Assembly: GCA_014204435.1 (NCBI GenBank)
Contig: JACHLF010000014.1
Coordinates: 1 to 42,568 of the forward strand
Reading direction: 5' to 3'
From: Mycobacteroides chelonae
Lineage (GTDB): Bacteria > Actinomycetota > Actinomycetes > Mycobacteriales > Mycobacteriaceae
DNA: 42,568 nucleotides
Positions 9,541-17,772 of the stretch are shown here, piece by piece. The notes below the pieces were generated by a model. It did not search any database and was not told the origin of the DNA. It saw only the letters and a list, made by a program, of their open reading frames with translations. Position 1 is the first letter of the stretch, and each line of letters starts with the position of its first letter. Both the position numbers and the translations under genes were made by a program.

Positions 9541-9775
9541 CACCCGATCGATACGCTCGCTGACTGGAGTAGTCGGCTCGCGAACGTGATTGGTTCCTGA
9601 CAAAGCTCCCTGGCGCCGTCAGCAAATTTTTGGTTGATCGCCCGCTGTTGCCGGCATGCTCTCCGTGGTGTTGGAGATGGTTGACCCGGTACCCCTGAGT
9701 GGCGGCGCGGCGTCCGGGTGTGACCACCGCCACAACCGGGCGTTCGAGTTGACTAACTCGTTCGCGAGTACCCAT
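9530..9775 (-). other. In-frame upstream frame of 81 codons abutting eccA3
   Basis: A frame from ATG 9775 that ends with TAA directly before the eccA3 GTG, in the same reading frame. Its first residues, MGTRERVSQ, mirror the EccA3 start MDIRERVGQ (6 of 9 identical). It has an AAAGGCGG ribosome binding site. The remaining residues resemble nothing I know and do not resemble EccA3. It could be a translated leader, or the original start region displaced by a roughly 246-base insertion or duplication. Coding status is uncertain. Confidence 0.3.
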
Positions 9776-9786
9776 CTACCGCCTTT
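9750..9786 (-). repeat. Direct repeat copy 2, upstream of eccA3
   Basis: Partner of the repeat at 9504. It carries its own ATG (9775) and AAAGGCGG site, and lies 33 bases from the nearer iron box. It also contains ACTCG-TTCG-CGAGT (9756-9769), a perfect short stem with a TTCG loop that is weaker in copy 1. Confidence 0.55.
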
Positions 9787-9818
9787 ATCCATGGCATCGT
9801 TGCTTGCTCGGCAAGAGA

Positions 9819-9837
9819 TTAGCATTCCCTTACCTAA
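9819..9837 (-). promoter_or_regulatory. Weak IdeR-like iron box upstream of eccA3
   Basis: TTAGCATTCCCTTACCTAA matches the IdeR consensus TTAGGTTAGGCTAACCTAA at about 13 of 19 positions, with both outer half-sites kept (TTAG and ACCTAA). It lies 44 bases upstream of the ATG at 9775 and about 290 upstream of the annotated eccA3 start. ESX-3 is known to be repressed by IdeR (and Zur in M. tuberculosis). The operon target is inferred from orientation. Confidence 0.45.
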
Positions 9838-9876
9838 GTGTCGATAGCTAACCCCGCCTTCCGCAGGTCAGTTCAG

Positions 9877-9895
9877 TGAGGCTAGCCTAAGCTAA
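9877..9895 (-). promoter_or_regulatory. Strong IdeR iron box between eccA3 and mbtI
   Basis: On the minus strand it reads TTAGCTTAGGCTAGCCTCA, matching the IdeR consensus at 16 of 19 positions, the best box in the window. It lies about 350 bases upstream of eccA3 and about 390 upstream of mbtI. It probably serves the ESX-3 operon together with the weaker box at 9819. Confidence 0.7.
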
Positions 9896-9911
9896 ATCTA
9901 ACACCCGGCAA

Positions 9912-10060
9912 GTCGAGGAGGGGTTCGCCCCGAACGTTGCCTTCGAGGCGAGCTCGCCGCGATCGCCGGTAACCCTCGCCGAGCAGCGGCTCGGTGTGGT
10001 GGTGCTGCCCGGCCCGTATGTGCGGGACGGCGGCGCCGTGGTGGCGTTGGATATCCCTCC
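9912..10060 (+). pseudogene. Remnant of a LysR-type regulator (effector domain fragment)
   Basis: An open stretch translating as VEEGFAPNVAFEAS, then LAEQRLGVVVLPGPYV and VVALDIPP. This is the typical pattern of the C-terminal lobe of a LysR substrate-binding domain (GFxPxVxFEA followed by a GLGVxxLP motif). There is no DNA-binding domain, no start codon in place and no natural end; the frame runs into unrelated residues. I read it as a decayed gene left between eccA3 and mbtI. The assignment rests on motif memory, not a search. Confidence 0.5.
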
Positions 10061-10080
10061 GATTGTGTGTCGGTGCTTCG

Positions 10081-10176
10081 GCGGAGCCTGCTGCGCGCGA
10101 GGCACTGACCGGCGCGCTTCATGATGGCGATGTAGATGTGAGAGCCTATGCGCGACAGGCACTTGCGGCCGGCTAA
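10081..10176 (+). pseudogene. Remnant of a HEAT-repeat protein (C-terminal tail)
   Basis: The last 31 codons of a frame ending in TAA: AREALTGALHDGDVDVRAYA followed by RQALAAG. This has the A-REAL-ALxDxDxxVRAxAxxAL rhythm of HEAT/PBS-lyase repeats. It is in a different frame from the LysR remnant, so the two are not one gene. Only a single repeat remains, and no upstream coding sequence is visible. Confidence 0.45.
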
Positions 10177-10252
10177 CGGGAACGCCACACGCACAGTAGA
10201 TTCGGCCCGGCAACGTGGCGGAGGTCATGTTTCGGGCGGATACCAGGACCAG

Positions 10253-10271
10253 TTAGCATAGGCTAGGCTTA
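10253..10271 (+). promoter_or_regulatory. IdeR-like iron box of mbtI
   Basis: TTAGCATAGGCTAGGCTTA matches the IdeR consensus at about 14 of 19 positions and ends 14 bases before the preferred mbtI ATG. The position over the likely promoter or transcript start fits iron repression of salicylate synthesis, as in M. tuberculosis. Confidence 0.65.
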
Positions 10272-10285
10272 CTCAGGTGTCGAAG

Positions 10286-11638
10286 ATGAGTGCGGTCGTA
10301 GATCCCCATACTGGCGCCCGGACCTGGGTTTCTGTGCAGGAAGGACTGCCAGATGGCTTTGCGCCGGCAGACCTGGCAAGTGTGCTCGCGCAGGAAATCC
10401 CCGAACGTAACGGCGACGAATACCTGATATATGAGCGCGACGGCGAATGGGTGCTCGCCATCGGCGCCCGTGCCTCCGTCGAACTCGACAGCGACGCCCT
10501 GCGCATCAACCGCGATGGGGCCGTCGAGCAACGCAGCTGGTCGGGGCATCCGGGCCCCGCCCTCGAACAGGCCGTGAACGAGATTTCTGACGGCGTACAT
10601 AACGTCTTCGGGTGGGTTGCGTTCGAGTTCGGCACCTACCGTTTCGGCTTACAGCACCGGCTGACCCCGGGCACCGCGTTGGCGCGGGTCTTCGCTCCGC
10701 GCGCCGAGGTCGTGATCAGCGCCGACGGAGTGTCGGTGTGCGACGAGGCCTATGCCGACCAGATCAAGCGACTGATCGGTCAAGGCGCCCCCGCAACGCC
10801 GGTTCCGGCGTCCATCGACTTGGTTTCGGACCCGTCGGACTACCGCGGCCGTGTGGCCATCGCCACCGCCGAGATCCGATCGGGCCTGTACCACAAGGTG
10901 ATTCTGTCGCGGCGCGTGGAAGTGCCGTTCGCGATGGACTTTCCGTTTACCTACCGTCTCGGTCGGCACAACAACACGCCGGTGCGTTCCTTTTTGCTGC
11001 GGCTCGGCGGCATCCGTGCCCTGGGTTACAGCCCTGAGCTCGTCGCCGCCGTGGAAGCCGACGGAACCGTGATCACTCAGCCATTGGCTGGAACCCGCGC
11101 CTTTGGTCGGGGAGAGGACGCTGACCGCGTCGCGCGCGACGATCTTGAGTCGAATGCCAAAGAGATTGTCGAGCATGCAATTTCCGTGCGTAGCTCGCTT
11201 GCCGAGATCGCCGAGGTGGCCGATCGCGGTAGTGCCAAGGTGACCGATTTCATGACCGTGCGTGAGCGCGGCAGTGTGCAGCACCTGGGTTCGACGGTTA
11301 GCGGCGCGCTGAGCTCAGGTATGTCGCGAATGGACGCGTTGGAGGCGCTCTTCCCCGCGGTCACCGCTTCCGGCATCCCCAAGGCAGAGGGCGTTGACGC
11401 CATCCTCCGGCTCGACGATCACCCGCGCGGCCTCTACTCGGGTGCCGTGGTGATGATGTCCCCGGACGGTGGCCTGGACGCGGCGTTGACGCTGCGCTCC
11501 GCCTACGAGCAGAACGGGCACACGTGGCTGCGCGCCGGTGCCGGCATTATCGAGGCCTCTACACCCGACCGGGAGTTCGAGGAGACCTGCGAGAAGCTCG
11601 GCAGCATCGCTCCCTACGTGGTCAAGCGCGGGGCGTAG
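10286..11638 (+). CDS. mbtI: MbtI, salicylate synthase
   Basis: Converts chorismate via isochorismate to salicylate, the aryl cap of mycobactin. The protein is a chorismate-utilising (TrpE/MST) fold enzyme. Family phrases in order are GWVAFEFGTYRFGLQ, YHKVILSRRVEVPFA (catalytic Lys region), PVRSFLLRLGGIRALGYSPEL, LAGTRAFGRG, ESNAKEIVEHA, FMTVRERGSVQHLGSTV and GLYSGAVVM, all as in M. tuberculosis MbtI. The ATG at 10286 is preferred because AGGTG sits 6 bases upstream and the product is then 450 residues, the length of M. tuberculosis MbtI; GTG at 10277 would add three residues. The 3' end overlaps the convergent mbtA gene by 25 bases. Regulation is by the iron box just upstream. Confidence 0.95.
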   Translation: MSAVVDPHTGARTWVSVQEGLPDGFAPADLASVLAQEIPERNGDEYLIYERDGEWVLAIGARASVELDSDALRINRDGAVEQRSWSGHPGPALEQAVNEISDGVHNVFGWVAFEFGTYRFGLQHRLTPGTALARVFAPRAEVVISADGVSVCDEAYADQIKRLIGQGAPATPVPASIDLVSDPSDYRGRVAIATAEIRSGLYHKVILSRRVEVPFAMDFPFTYRLGRHNNTPVRSFLLRLGGIRALGYSPELVAAVEADGTVITQPLAGTRAFGRGEDADRVARDDLESNAKEIVEHAISVRSSLAEIAEVADRGSAKVTDFMTVRERGSVQHLGSTVSGALSSGMSRMDALEALFPAVTASGIPKAEGVDAILRLDDHPRGLYSGAVVMMSPDGGLDAALTLRSAYEQNGHTWLRAGAGIIEASTPDREFEETCEKLGSIAPYVVKRGA

Positions 11639-13284
11639 CTCGTCAGAGTGGCCAGCAGTGCCCGTTTGTCGATCTTGCCCACGGCGGTGAGAGGCAGTGC
11701 GGGCACTGCGACCAATGTGTCGACGCGCGAGTGGGTGGCGGCCCCGCGGTCCTGCAGGTGCTGGTTGAGTTCGGCGGACGTTGCTGGCTTGCCGCTGAAT
11801 ACAATTGCTGCACAGACAATTTCACCCAGATACTGATCCGGTAGGCCCACCGCGGCGGCCGCGTAGACCGACGGATGGGTCTGCAGATGTGATTCGAGGT
11901 CCAGTGCGGCGATGGACTCGCCGCCGCGCAGGATGACGTCCTTGATGCGGCCGGTGACCTCCAGGTATCCGTCGGGCAGTGCCCGCACGCGGTCCCCGCT
12001 GCGGTAGAAGCCGTCCGCGGTGAAGGAGCGCATGTCGTCGGCGGCGGCACGGTAGTACCCGTTCAGTGTGTAGGGCCCGCGCACCAGCAGCTCGCCGGTC
12101 TCACCGGGAGTGACCTCGGCGCCGTCCTCGTCGACGATGCGAACCTCGTCGGCTGGGCACATGGGTCGACCCTGCGTGTTGTCCAGGATGTCCGCGGGAT
12201 CGCCTGGGCGGGTCAGGCACAACAGGCCCTCGGCCATGCCGAAAACTTGCTGCAGTCCCGGGGTGAGCGATTCGCGGATCGTGCGCGCGTCGCCCGCACC
12301 GAGTTTTGCGCCGCCGACCTGTAGCAGCCGCAGCGATTCAGGTAGCACCGGCTCCCATGCGGTAGCCCGCGCCCACAGCTGCGCCAGCGAGGGCACCAGG
12401 GCCGTCACGGTCACCTGATGTCGGGCGATGGTCTCAAACGCCGACTCGGGGCTTGGGTCCACGAGGAAGACCGTTGTGGCACCGACGCTTATCGCCCCGA
12501 GCAGGCCGGGGCAGGCCAGCGGGAAATTATGGCCGGCAGGCAGCGCCACCAGGTAGACGTCGTCTTCGGTGAGGCCGCATACTCGTGCGGCCTGCGTGGC
12601 GTTGTAGACGTAATCGTCGTGGGTGCGTGGGATGAGTTTGGGGGCGGCGGTCGTGCCGCCCGACACCAGCAGCAGCGCGGGGGTGTCGGTCTGCGAGCCG
12701 GGCAGGGGCCCTTGAGGCTCAACGCTTTCCAACAGGCTCGACCAGGCGGTGAAGGGACCTGCCTCGCCGTCCACCACCACAGTGCGCAGGCCCGGATGTT
12801 TGTGGGAAAGCTCGACTGCCAGCGCGCGGTAGTCGAATCCGCCCGCGGAGTCGGCGATCAGGAGTGCCACGGCATCGGCCACTTCGATGAAATGGGACAG
12901 CTCCGCGGCTCGGTGCCCGGGCAGGCACATCACCGGTATCGCGCCGGCACGCATCAATCCGAACAGCGCGACGGCGAAGGATGCCCGATTGGGAAGCTGG
13001 AGCAGGACTCGGTCCCCGGCGACTATCCCGAGCCGGATGAAGGCATGTGCGGCACGATCGGCGGCCTCGTCTAGTTCTCGGTAGCTCAGGGCCGAGTGCT
13101 CGTCGATCACCGCGGGGTGGTCGGCCCGCCTCGCGGCGGTCTTCCGGAGCAGGGACTCGACGGTGTTTCCGGACCAGTATCCGGCCGCGCGGTAAGTATC
13201 GGCGCGCGCCGGGGGAAAGGGGACGAAACCGTCCGTGACAGCTCCCGCTGTCGTGGCAGCAGGGGCGGGTGTGGCGTGAGTCAT
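11614..13284 (-). CDS. mbtA: MbtA, salicyl-AMP ligase
   Basis: A 556-residue ANL-superfamily enzyme; M. tuberculosis MbtA is about 565. It activates salicylate as the adenylate and loads it onto the aryl carrier domain of MbtB. Visible motifs are the core P-loop LLLVSGGTTAAPKLIPRTHDDY (about 205-226), VFGMAEGL (A5 region), YRSGDRVRALPDGYLEVTGR (A7-A8 hinge) and the C-terminal lysine segment LPLTAVGKIDKRAL. The ATG at 13284 has GAGGAG 6 bases upstream. The stop lies 25 bases inside the convergent mbtI gene. It is divergent from mbtF with an iron box between them. In M. tuberculosis mbtA is divergent from mbtB, so the cluster is rearranged here. Confidence 0.94.
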   Translation of the reverse strand: MTHATPAPAATTAGAVTDGFVPFPPARADTYRAAGYWSGNTVESLLRKTAARRADHPAVIDEHSALSYRELDEAADRAAHAFIRLGIVAGDRVLLQLPNRASFAVALFGLMRAGAIPVMCLPGHRAAELSHFIEVADAVALLIADSAGGFDYRALAVELSHKHPGLRTVVVDGEAGPFTAWSSLLESVEPQGPLPGSQTDTPALLLVSGGTTAAPKLIPRTHDDYVYNATQAARVCGLTEDDVYLVALPAGHNFPLACPGLLGAISVGATTVFLVDPSPESAFETIARHQVTVTALVPSLAQLWARATAWEPVLPESLRLLQVGGAKLGAGDARTIRESLTPGLQQVFGMAEGLLCLTRPGDPADILDNTQGRPMCPADEVRIVDEDGAEVTPGETGELLVRGPYTLNGYYRAAADDMRSFTADGFYRSGDRVRALPDGYLEVTGRIKDVILRGGESIAALDLESHLQTHPSVYAAAAVGLPDQYLGEIVCAAIVFSGKPATSAELNQHLQDRGAATHSRVDTLVAVPALPLTAVGKIDKRALLATLTSYAPRLTT

Positions 13285-13338
13285 CGCAGCTCCTCGTGGG
13301 TAACCCCTCGCAGTCTAGATAGGGTAGCCTCCTCACAG

Positions 13339-13357
13339 TTAGGGCAGCCTGTACTAA
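13339..13357 (+). promoter_or_regulatory. IdeR-like iron box between mbtA and mbtF
   Basis: TTAGGGCAGCCTGTACTAA matches the IdeR consensus at about 13 of 19 positions, with both ends conserved. A weaker related stretch (GATAGGGTAGCCTCC) lies about 20 bases toward mbtA. The site is 54 bases from mbtA and 26 from the preferred mbtF start, so it can control both divergent units. Confidence 0.55.
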
Positions 13358-13383
13358 TAGTGAAAACGCGAGGTGAGGTCGAG

Positions 13384-16300
13384 TTGCGCACCGTGAGCAA
13401 GGGTGACGTCGAGGTGGGCGTCACTGGCGGAGGAGCGTCGCTGGGCCTCGATCCTGGGAACGCACCACCGCTGTCCGCGGTGCAGCAGCGCATCTGGTTC
13501 GCCCATCAGGTGACACCCGTGCTGATGAACGTGTGCCGTTCGTATCGGCTCAGCGGTGAGGTCGATATCGACCGGCTGCGGGTCGCTGCCGCCGCCGTGG
13601 TGGGCCGTCACGAGGCGTTGCGCACGACGATTCACGCCGGCGTCGACGGTAATCCGGTCGCCGTGGTGCACAACGAGCTGCTGGCCGCCTGGATGGAGCG
13701 CGACGTCTCCGAGCTCGCGGGCACCGCGCAACAACTCCGGTTGGGTGTGCTGGCGCAACGTGAGTTCGGAACCGCGTTCGACCTGACCGTAGATTCTCCG
13801 TTACGCATCACGGTCATCCGCACCGATAGCACGGAATGCATCATGTTGGTGGTGGCCCATCGCATCGCGTGGGACGACGACTCATGGTCGGTGTTTCTCG
13901 ACGACCTGACCACCGCCTACGTCCACGGTGCTATCACAGCACCGCTTCCACTGCGTCCACCGCCTGCCAGGCCTGATGGTGACGATCTTGCCTATTGGCG
14001 CGAGGAAATGGCCAATCCTCCTGAACCACTCGAACTTCCGGGGGTGCACGGCTCGGTGGTGCCGACGGAATGGAAGGCCGCACGTTGTACCACGCGGCTC
14101 TCGCCGGCGGTGATGGAGCACGTCGAGCAGTTGGCACGCGAGACCGAAACAACGCCCTATGTGGTATTGCTGACAGCGTATTCGGCTCTGCTGCATCGGT
14201 ACACCCGCGCCGACGACTTCATCGTGGCGGCCCCGGCTTCCATGCGCGACGCCACGATGCGGGGCCGAATCGGGTGTTACGTGAACGCGATCGCCCTGCG
14301 GATGCGTCCGCACAGTGGCGAAAGCTTCCGGGACCTGTTGGCCAAGGTGCGACGGACCACCCTGGACGGGTGCGCCCATCAGGGAGTCAGCCTGGATCGA
14401 GTGATTCCGCGCGTCGGCTTCGCGATGGGTGCCGATTCTGCCTGGCGTTTCTGTCCGCCTGGAATCCACTGCAAACGAGCATCATGGGACGGCCAGATGG
14501 CGTACGTGCCGCTGGGCCTGGGCATCGAAACGGCTCCCGATGGTGCTCACGTGGTAGCCGAGTACCTACTCGACGTACTGGACGAGCGTATGGCGGCACA
14601 ATTGCTCCGGCACTTTGTCAACCTCTTGAACGCCGCTCTTGCCGGTCCGGACCTGCCGTTGGGCAGCCTGGAACTCATGGACGGCCGGGAAGCCGGGTGG
14701 CTGCGAGAGGTGTCGTCGGGCGAGGGCTTTGATTCCGAACCGGCGACGCTCGGCGAGCTTGTGGCCGCGCGCGCCGCCGCCCAACCCGACGCTACCGCGC
14801 TGGTGTACGAGGGTCGGCACTACTCGTATCGGGAGACCAACGAGCTGGCGAACCGGCTGGCGCACTGGATGATTGGCCAGGGTGTAGGTGCCGAAGATCG
14901 CGTGGCGGTGCTGCTCGACAAGTCCCCGGATTTGATCATCACCGCACTGGCCATCGCCAAAGCCGGCGCGGTGTATCTGCCCGTTGATCCCGACTATCCC
15001 GCCGACCGCATCGCGCATATTCTCGCCGACGCACAGCCCAGTCTTGTCATCCGGGAACCGGTCACCGGATGGGAGCAGTTCGATGCGCGCGAACCGGCCG
15101 ATTCCGACCGGGTGCGGCCCCTTTCTCCCGACAATGCCGCGTACCTGATCTACACATCGGGTTCGACGGGCATGCCCAAGGGTGTGACGGTGACGCACCG
15201 CCCGCTCACCGAGTACTTCAACTGGTTCCGTGCCGAATATCATGTCAGCGGATCGGATCGAGTGCTGCAGGTGGCTTCGCCCAGCTTCGACGTGTCGGTG
15301 GGCGAGATCTTCGGCATCCTCAGTGGCGGTGGCCGATTGGTTATTCCGCGCCCCGGCGGTCTCGGTGACGTCGCCTATCTGACGGATTTGTTGAACAACG
15401 AGGCCGTCACCTCCATGCACATGGTGCCCTCGTTGCTCGGGCTTGTCCTCTCGCTGCCCGGAGTCACCCAGTGGAAGTCGCTACGTCGGGTTCCGGTCGG
15501 CGGCGAGGCGTTGCCCGGGCCGGTGGCGGACAAATTCCACGCCACCTTCGATGCGTCGCTACACAATTTCTATGGCCCCACAGAGGCGGTCATCAACGCA
15601 TCCCGGTACAAGGTTCGCGGAATCCAGGGTACGCGGACCGTGCCGATCGGAAATCCCAAGATCAACACGCAGATCCATATTCTGGATGAGACGCTGAGGC
15701 CGGTACCCGTGGGAGTCATCGGCGAGATCTACATTGGTGGAACGCATCTGGCGCGCGGATACCACGGTGCCGCGGGGCTGACGGCGCAGCGGTTCATCGC
15801 CGATCCCTTTACCCCGGGGCAACGGATGTATCGGTCCGGTGACCTCGCCCGCCGCGCTGCGAGCGGCGACATCGAGTTCGTCGGTCGTGCCGACGAGCAG
15901 GTGAAGATCCGCGGATTTCGGGTGGAACTCGGTGAGATCTCCTCGGCGATCGCGGTCGACCCCAGTGTCGGCCAGGCACTCGTGGTCGTCGACGAGCTGC
16001 CGCATCTCGGCAGACGTCTCGTCGCCTATCTGACGCCCGGCGGCGAGCACGAGCATGTGGTCGATATCGACCGTATCCGCTCTCGGATTGCCGCGGCCTT
16101 GCCCGACTACATGGTTCCCTCCGCGTACGTAGTGCTCGAGGACCTTCCGATTACGCCGCACGGCAAGATCGACCGGGATGCCCTACCGCCGCCCGAGACG
16201 GGTTCCATCACCGAACGCCGCCAGCCGGAAACCGCATCGCAGCGGCTGGTCGCCTCGCTCTTCGCCGAGTTGCTCGGGTGTGCGACCGTGGGGGCAGACG

Positions 16301-17772
16301 ACTCCTTCATCGCGCTGGGTGGCCATTCACTGCTGGCAAGCAAGCTCTCGGCCGCGATCCTGACCGAATGCGGGGTCGGGATCGACATCCGCGAAATCTT
16401 GGAGCGGGACACCGTCGCATCTCTGGCGCAACTGATCGATCAGCGCCGAAACGCCGACACTGACGACATCGACGACTGCATGTGTGAGGCGGACCCGATC
16501 CCGTTGCTTCCCCATGGTCGTCGGATGTACGAGCACGGAAACCCGCGCCGGCTTGCCGAGACCGCTGTTTTCTGGTTGCCGGAGGGCATCACGCGATCGA
16601 TGTTGGAGGAACTGCTCGGCGCTGTGGTCGGCGAGCACGAGGTGTTGCGCAGCCGCCTGGACCGCGACACGATGGTGCTGGTTCCTAGGCTGCGGCCCGC
16701 CCTGCGATTTGTGGAGATCACCGTGGCGGATCCCGCCGACGTCGCGGGCGCCGAGATCGATCGCGCAGTGGATCGGGTTGATCCGGAACAGGGCTGGATG
16801 CTCTCGGCCGTGTGGCTGCATCCCGACGGAGGGCCTGGCGCCCTTGTCCTGGCCGTGCATCACCTCGCCGCAGACCCGATGTCCTGGCGGACAATCGTCG
16901 AAGGGCTGGAATCGCGCTGGCAGAGCCTGGCAACAGGTTCGGTACAGCCGCCGGTCCTGGCCGCCTCCGGATATCGGCGCTGGGCCAACTCGTTGGTGGC
17001 GGCTGCCGGGGATGTGCGCAGCCTGCCATTCTGGATCGCCCAGCTCGACGGTGATGACCCGGAAATCGGTTCGCGTCGAATCGTTCCCGAACGTGATCGG
17101 GAGGGCGATCTGGCGGTCACCGTCGAAGCGGCGCCGTGCGAGGTCACCACTCCGCTGCTGAACTCGGGAATCCCGATGGATCAGCTTCTGATGGCCGCGG
17201 CTGCGCGCACCGTGGCTCAGTGGCGTCGCCGCCGAGGGCAAGCCGCGGTTGAGACGCTGTTGGCGGTGCAGGTCCCTGGGCGCAAGCACGCCACGGCGGC
17301 AACCGTGGGACCGCTCAGCACGACATATCCATTGCGCGTCGGTGGCACCGATCCACTCGGGGTGGGCGCGCGCGATCTGGTAGAGCGAATCGTGCGACAG
17401 CACAGCGCAATGCCGGGGCGCAATATCGACTACGGGCTGTTGCGGTATCTACGTGCAGATTCCAGCGCCGTGTTGCGTAAGTATCGGGATCCGCAGATCT
17501 TGTTGAACTACCTCGGGCATGACTTCGGATTCGGGGGCGATCTGCTGCGCCGCGACGGAATGCTCTCGGTATCGGGTTCGCCGGTGCCAGAACCAGATTC
17601 GGCAGTTCGGCACGAACTCGATATTTCGGTGCTGATCATGGAAACCTCCGAAGGGCCGTCCATCGGCACACTATGGCGCGCGATTCCGGAGGTGCTTGGC
17701 CGCTCGGAGGTCGCTGAGCTGCAGGCGCTGTGGCACGAACAGCTGGGGATCTTGGCGAAGGAGCAATGGTGA
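13384..17772 (+). CDS. mbtF: MbtF, mycobactin nonribosomal peptide synthetase (C-A-T-E)
   Basis: About 1462 residues from the TTG at 13384; M. tuberculosis MbtF is 1461. The domains in order are condensation (about 20-430), adenylation (about 455-960), thiolation (about 945-1020) and an epimerase-type C-terminal domain (about 1045-1450). Adenylation motifs are LIYTSGSTGMPKGVTVTH, NFYGPTEAVI, YRSGDLARR and PHGKIDRDAL; the carrier Ser is in LGGHSLL (about 980). The last domain keeps VHHLAADPMSW and NYLGHDFG, both epimerase-type motifs. The first domain has AHRIAWDDDSW, so the second, catalytic His of HHxxxD is Arg. The TTG is chosen for AGGTGAGG 5 bases upstream; GTG 13360 or 13393 are alternatives. 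MbtF normally supplies the lysine that becomes the cyclised N6-hydroxylysine end. The stop overlaps the mbtG start. Confidence 0.9.
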   Translation: MRTVSKGDVEVGVTGGGASLGLDPGNAPPLSAVQQRIWFAHQVTPVLMNVCRSYRLSGEVDIDRLRVAAAAVVGRHEALRTTIHAGVDGNPVAVVHNELLAAWMERDVSELAGTAQQLRLGVLAQREFGTAFDLTVDSPLRITVIRTDSTECIMLVVAHRIAWDDDSWSVFLDDLTTAYVHGAITAPLPLRPPPARPDGDDLAYWREEMANPPEPLELPGVHGSVVPTEWKAARCTTRLSPAVMEHVEQLARETETTPYVVLLTAYSALLHRYTRADDFIVAAPASMRDATMRGRIGCYVNAIALRMRPHSGESFRDLLAKVRRTTLDGCAHQGVSLDRVIPRVGFAMGADSAWRFCPPGIHCKRASWDGQMAYVPLGLGIETAPDGAHVVAEYLLDVLDERMAAQLLRHFVNLLNAALAGPDLPLGSLELMDGREAGWLREVSSGEGFDSEPATLGELVAARAAAQPDATALVYEGRHYSYRETNELANRLAHWMIGQGVGAEDRVAVLLDKSPDLIITALAIAKAGAVYLPVDPDYPADRIAHILADAQPSLVIREPVTGWEQFDAREPADSDRVRPLSPDNAAYLIYTSGSTGMPKGVTVTHRPLTEYFNWFRAEYHVSGSDRVLQVASPSFDVSVGEIFGILSGGGRLVIPRPGGLGDVAYLTDLLNNEAVTSMHMVPSLLGLVLSLPGVTQWKSLRRVPVGGEALPGPVADKFHATFDASLHNFYGPTEAVINASRYKVRGIQGTRTVPIGNPKINTQIHILDETLRPVPVGVIGEIYIGGTHLARGYHGAAGLTAQRFIADPFTPGQRMYRSGDLARRAASGDIEFVGRADEQVKIRGFRVELGEISSAIAVDPSVGQALVVVDELPHLGRRLVAYLTPGGEHEHVVDIDRIRSRIAAALPDYMVPSAYVVLEDLPITPHGKIDRDALPPPETGSITERRQPETASQRLVASLFAELLGCATVGADDSFIALGGHSLLASKLSAAILTECGVGIDIREILERDTVASLAQLIDQRRNADTDDIDDCMCEADPIPLLPHGRRMYEHGNPRRLAETAVFWLPEGITRSMLEELLGAVVGEHEVLRSRLDRDTMVLVPRLRPALRFVEITVADPADVAGAEIDRAVDRVDPEQGWMLSAVWLHPDGGPGALVLAVHHLAADPMSWRTIVEGLESRWQSLATGSVQPPVLAASGYRRWANSLVAAAGDVRSLPFWIAQLDGDDPEIGSRRIVPERDREGDLAVTVEAAPCEVTTPLLNSGIPMDQLLMAAAARTVAQWRRRRGQAAVETLLAVQVPGRKHATAATVGPLSTTYPLRVGGTDPLGVGARDLVERIVRQHSAMPGRNIDYGLLRYLRADSSAVLRKYRDPQILLNYLGHDFGFGGDLLRRDGMLSVSGSPVPEPDSAVRHELDISVLIMETSEGPSIGTLWRAIPEVLGRSEVAELQALWHEQLGILAKEQW

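Noticed and set aside
13096..13383. Longer N-terminus of the mbtF frame reaching into mbtA
   Set aside because: It overlaps the divergent mbtA gene and the iron box. Family similarity begins after 13440, and AGGTGAGG points to the TTG at 13384. GTG at 13360 directly abuts the iron box and has no ribosome site.
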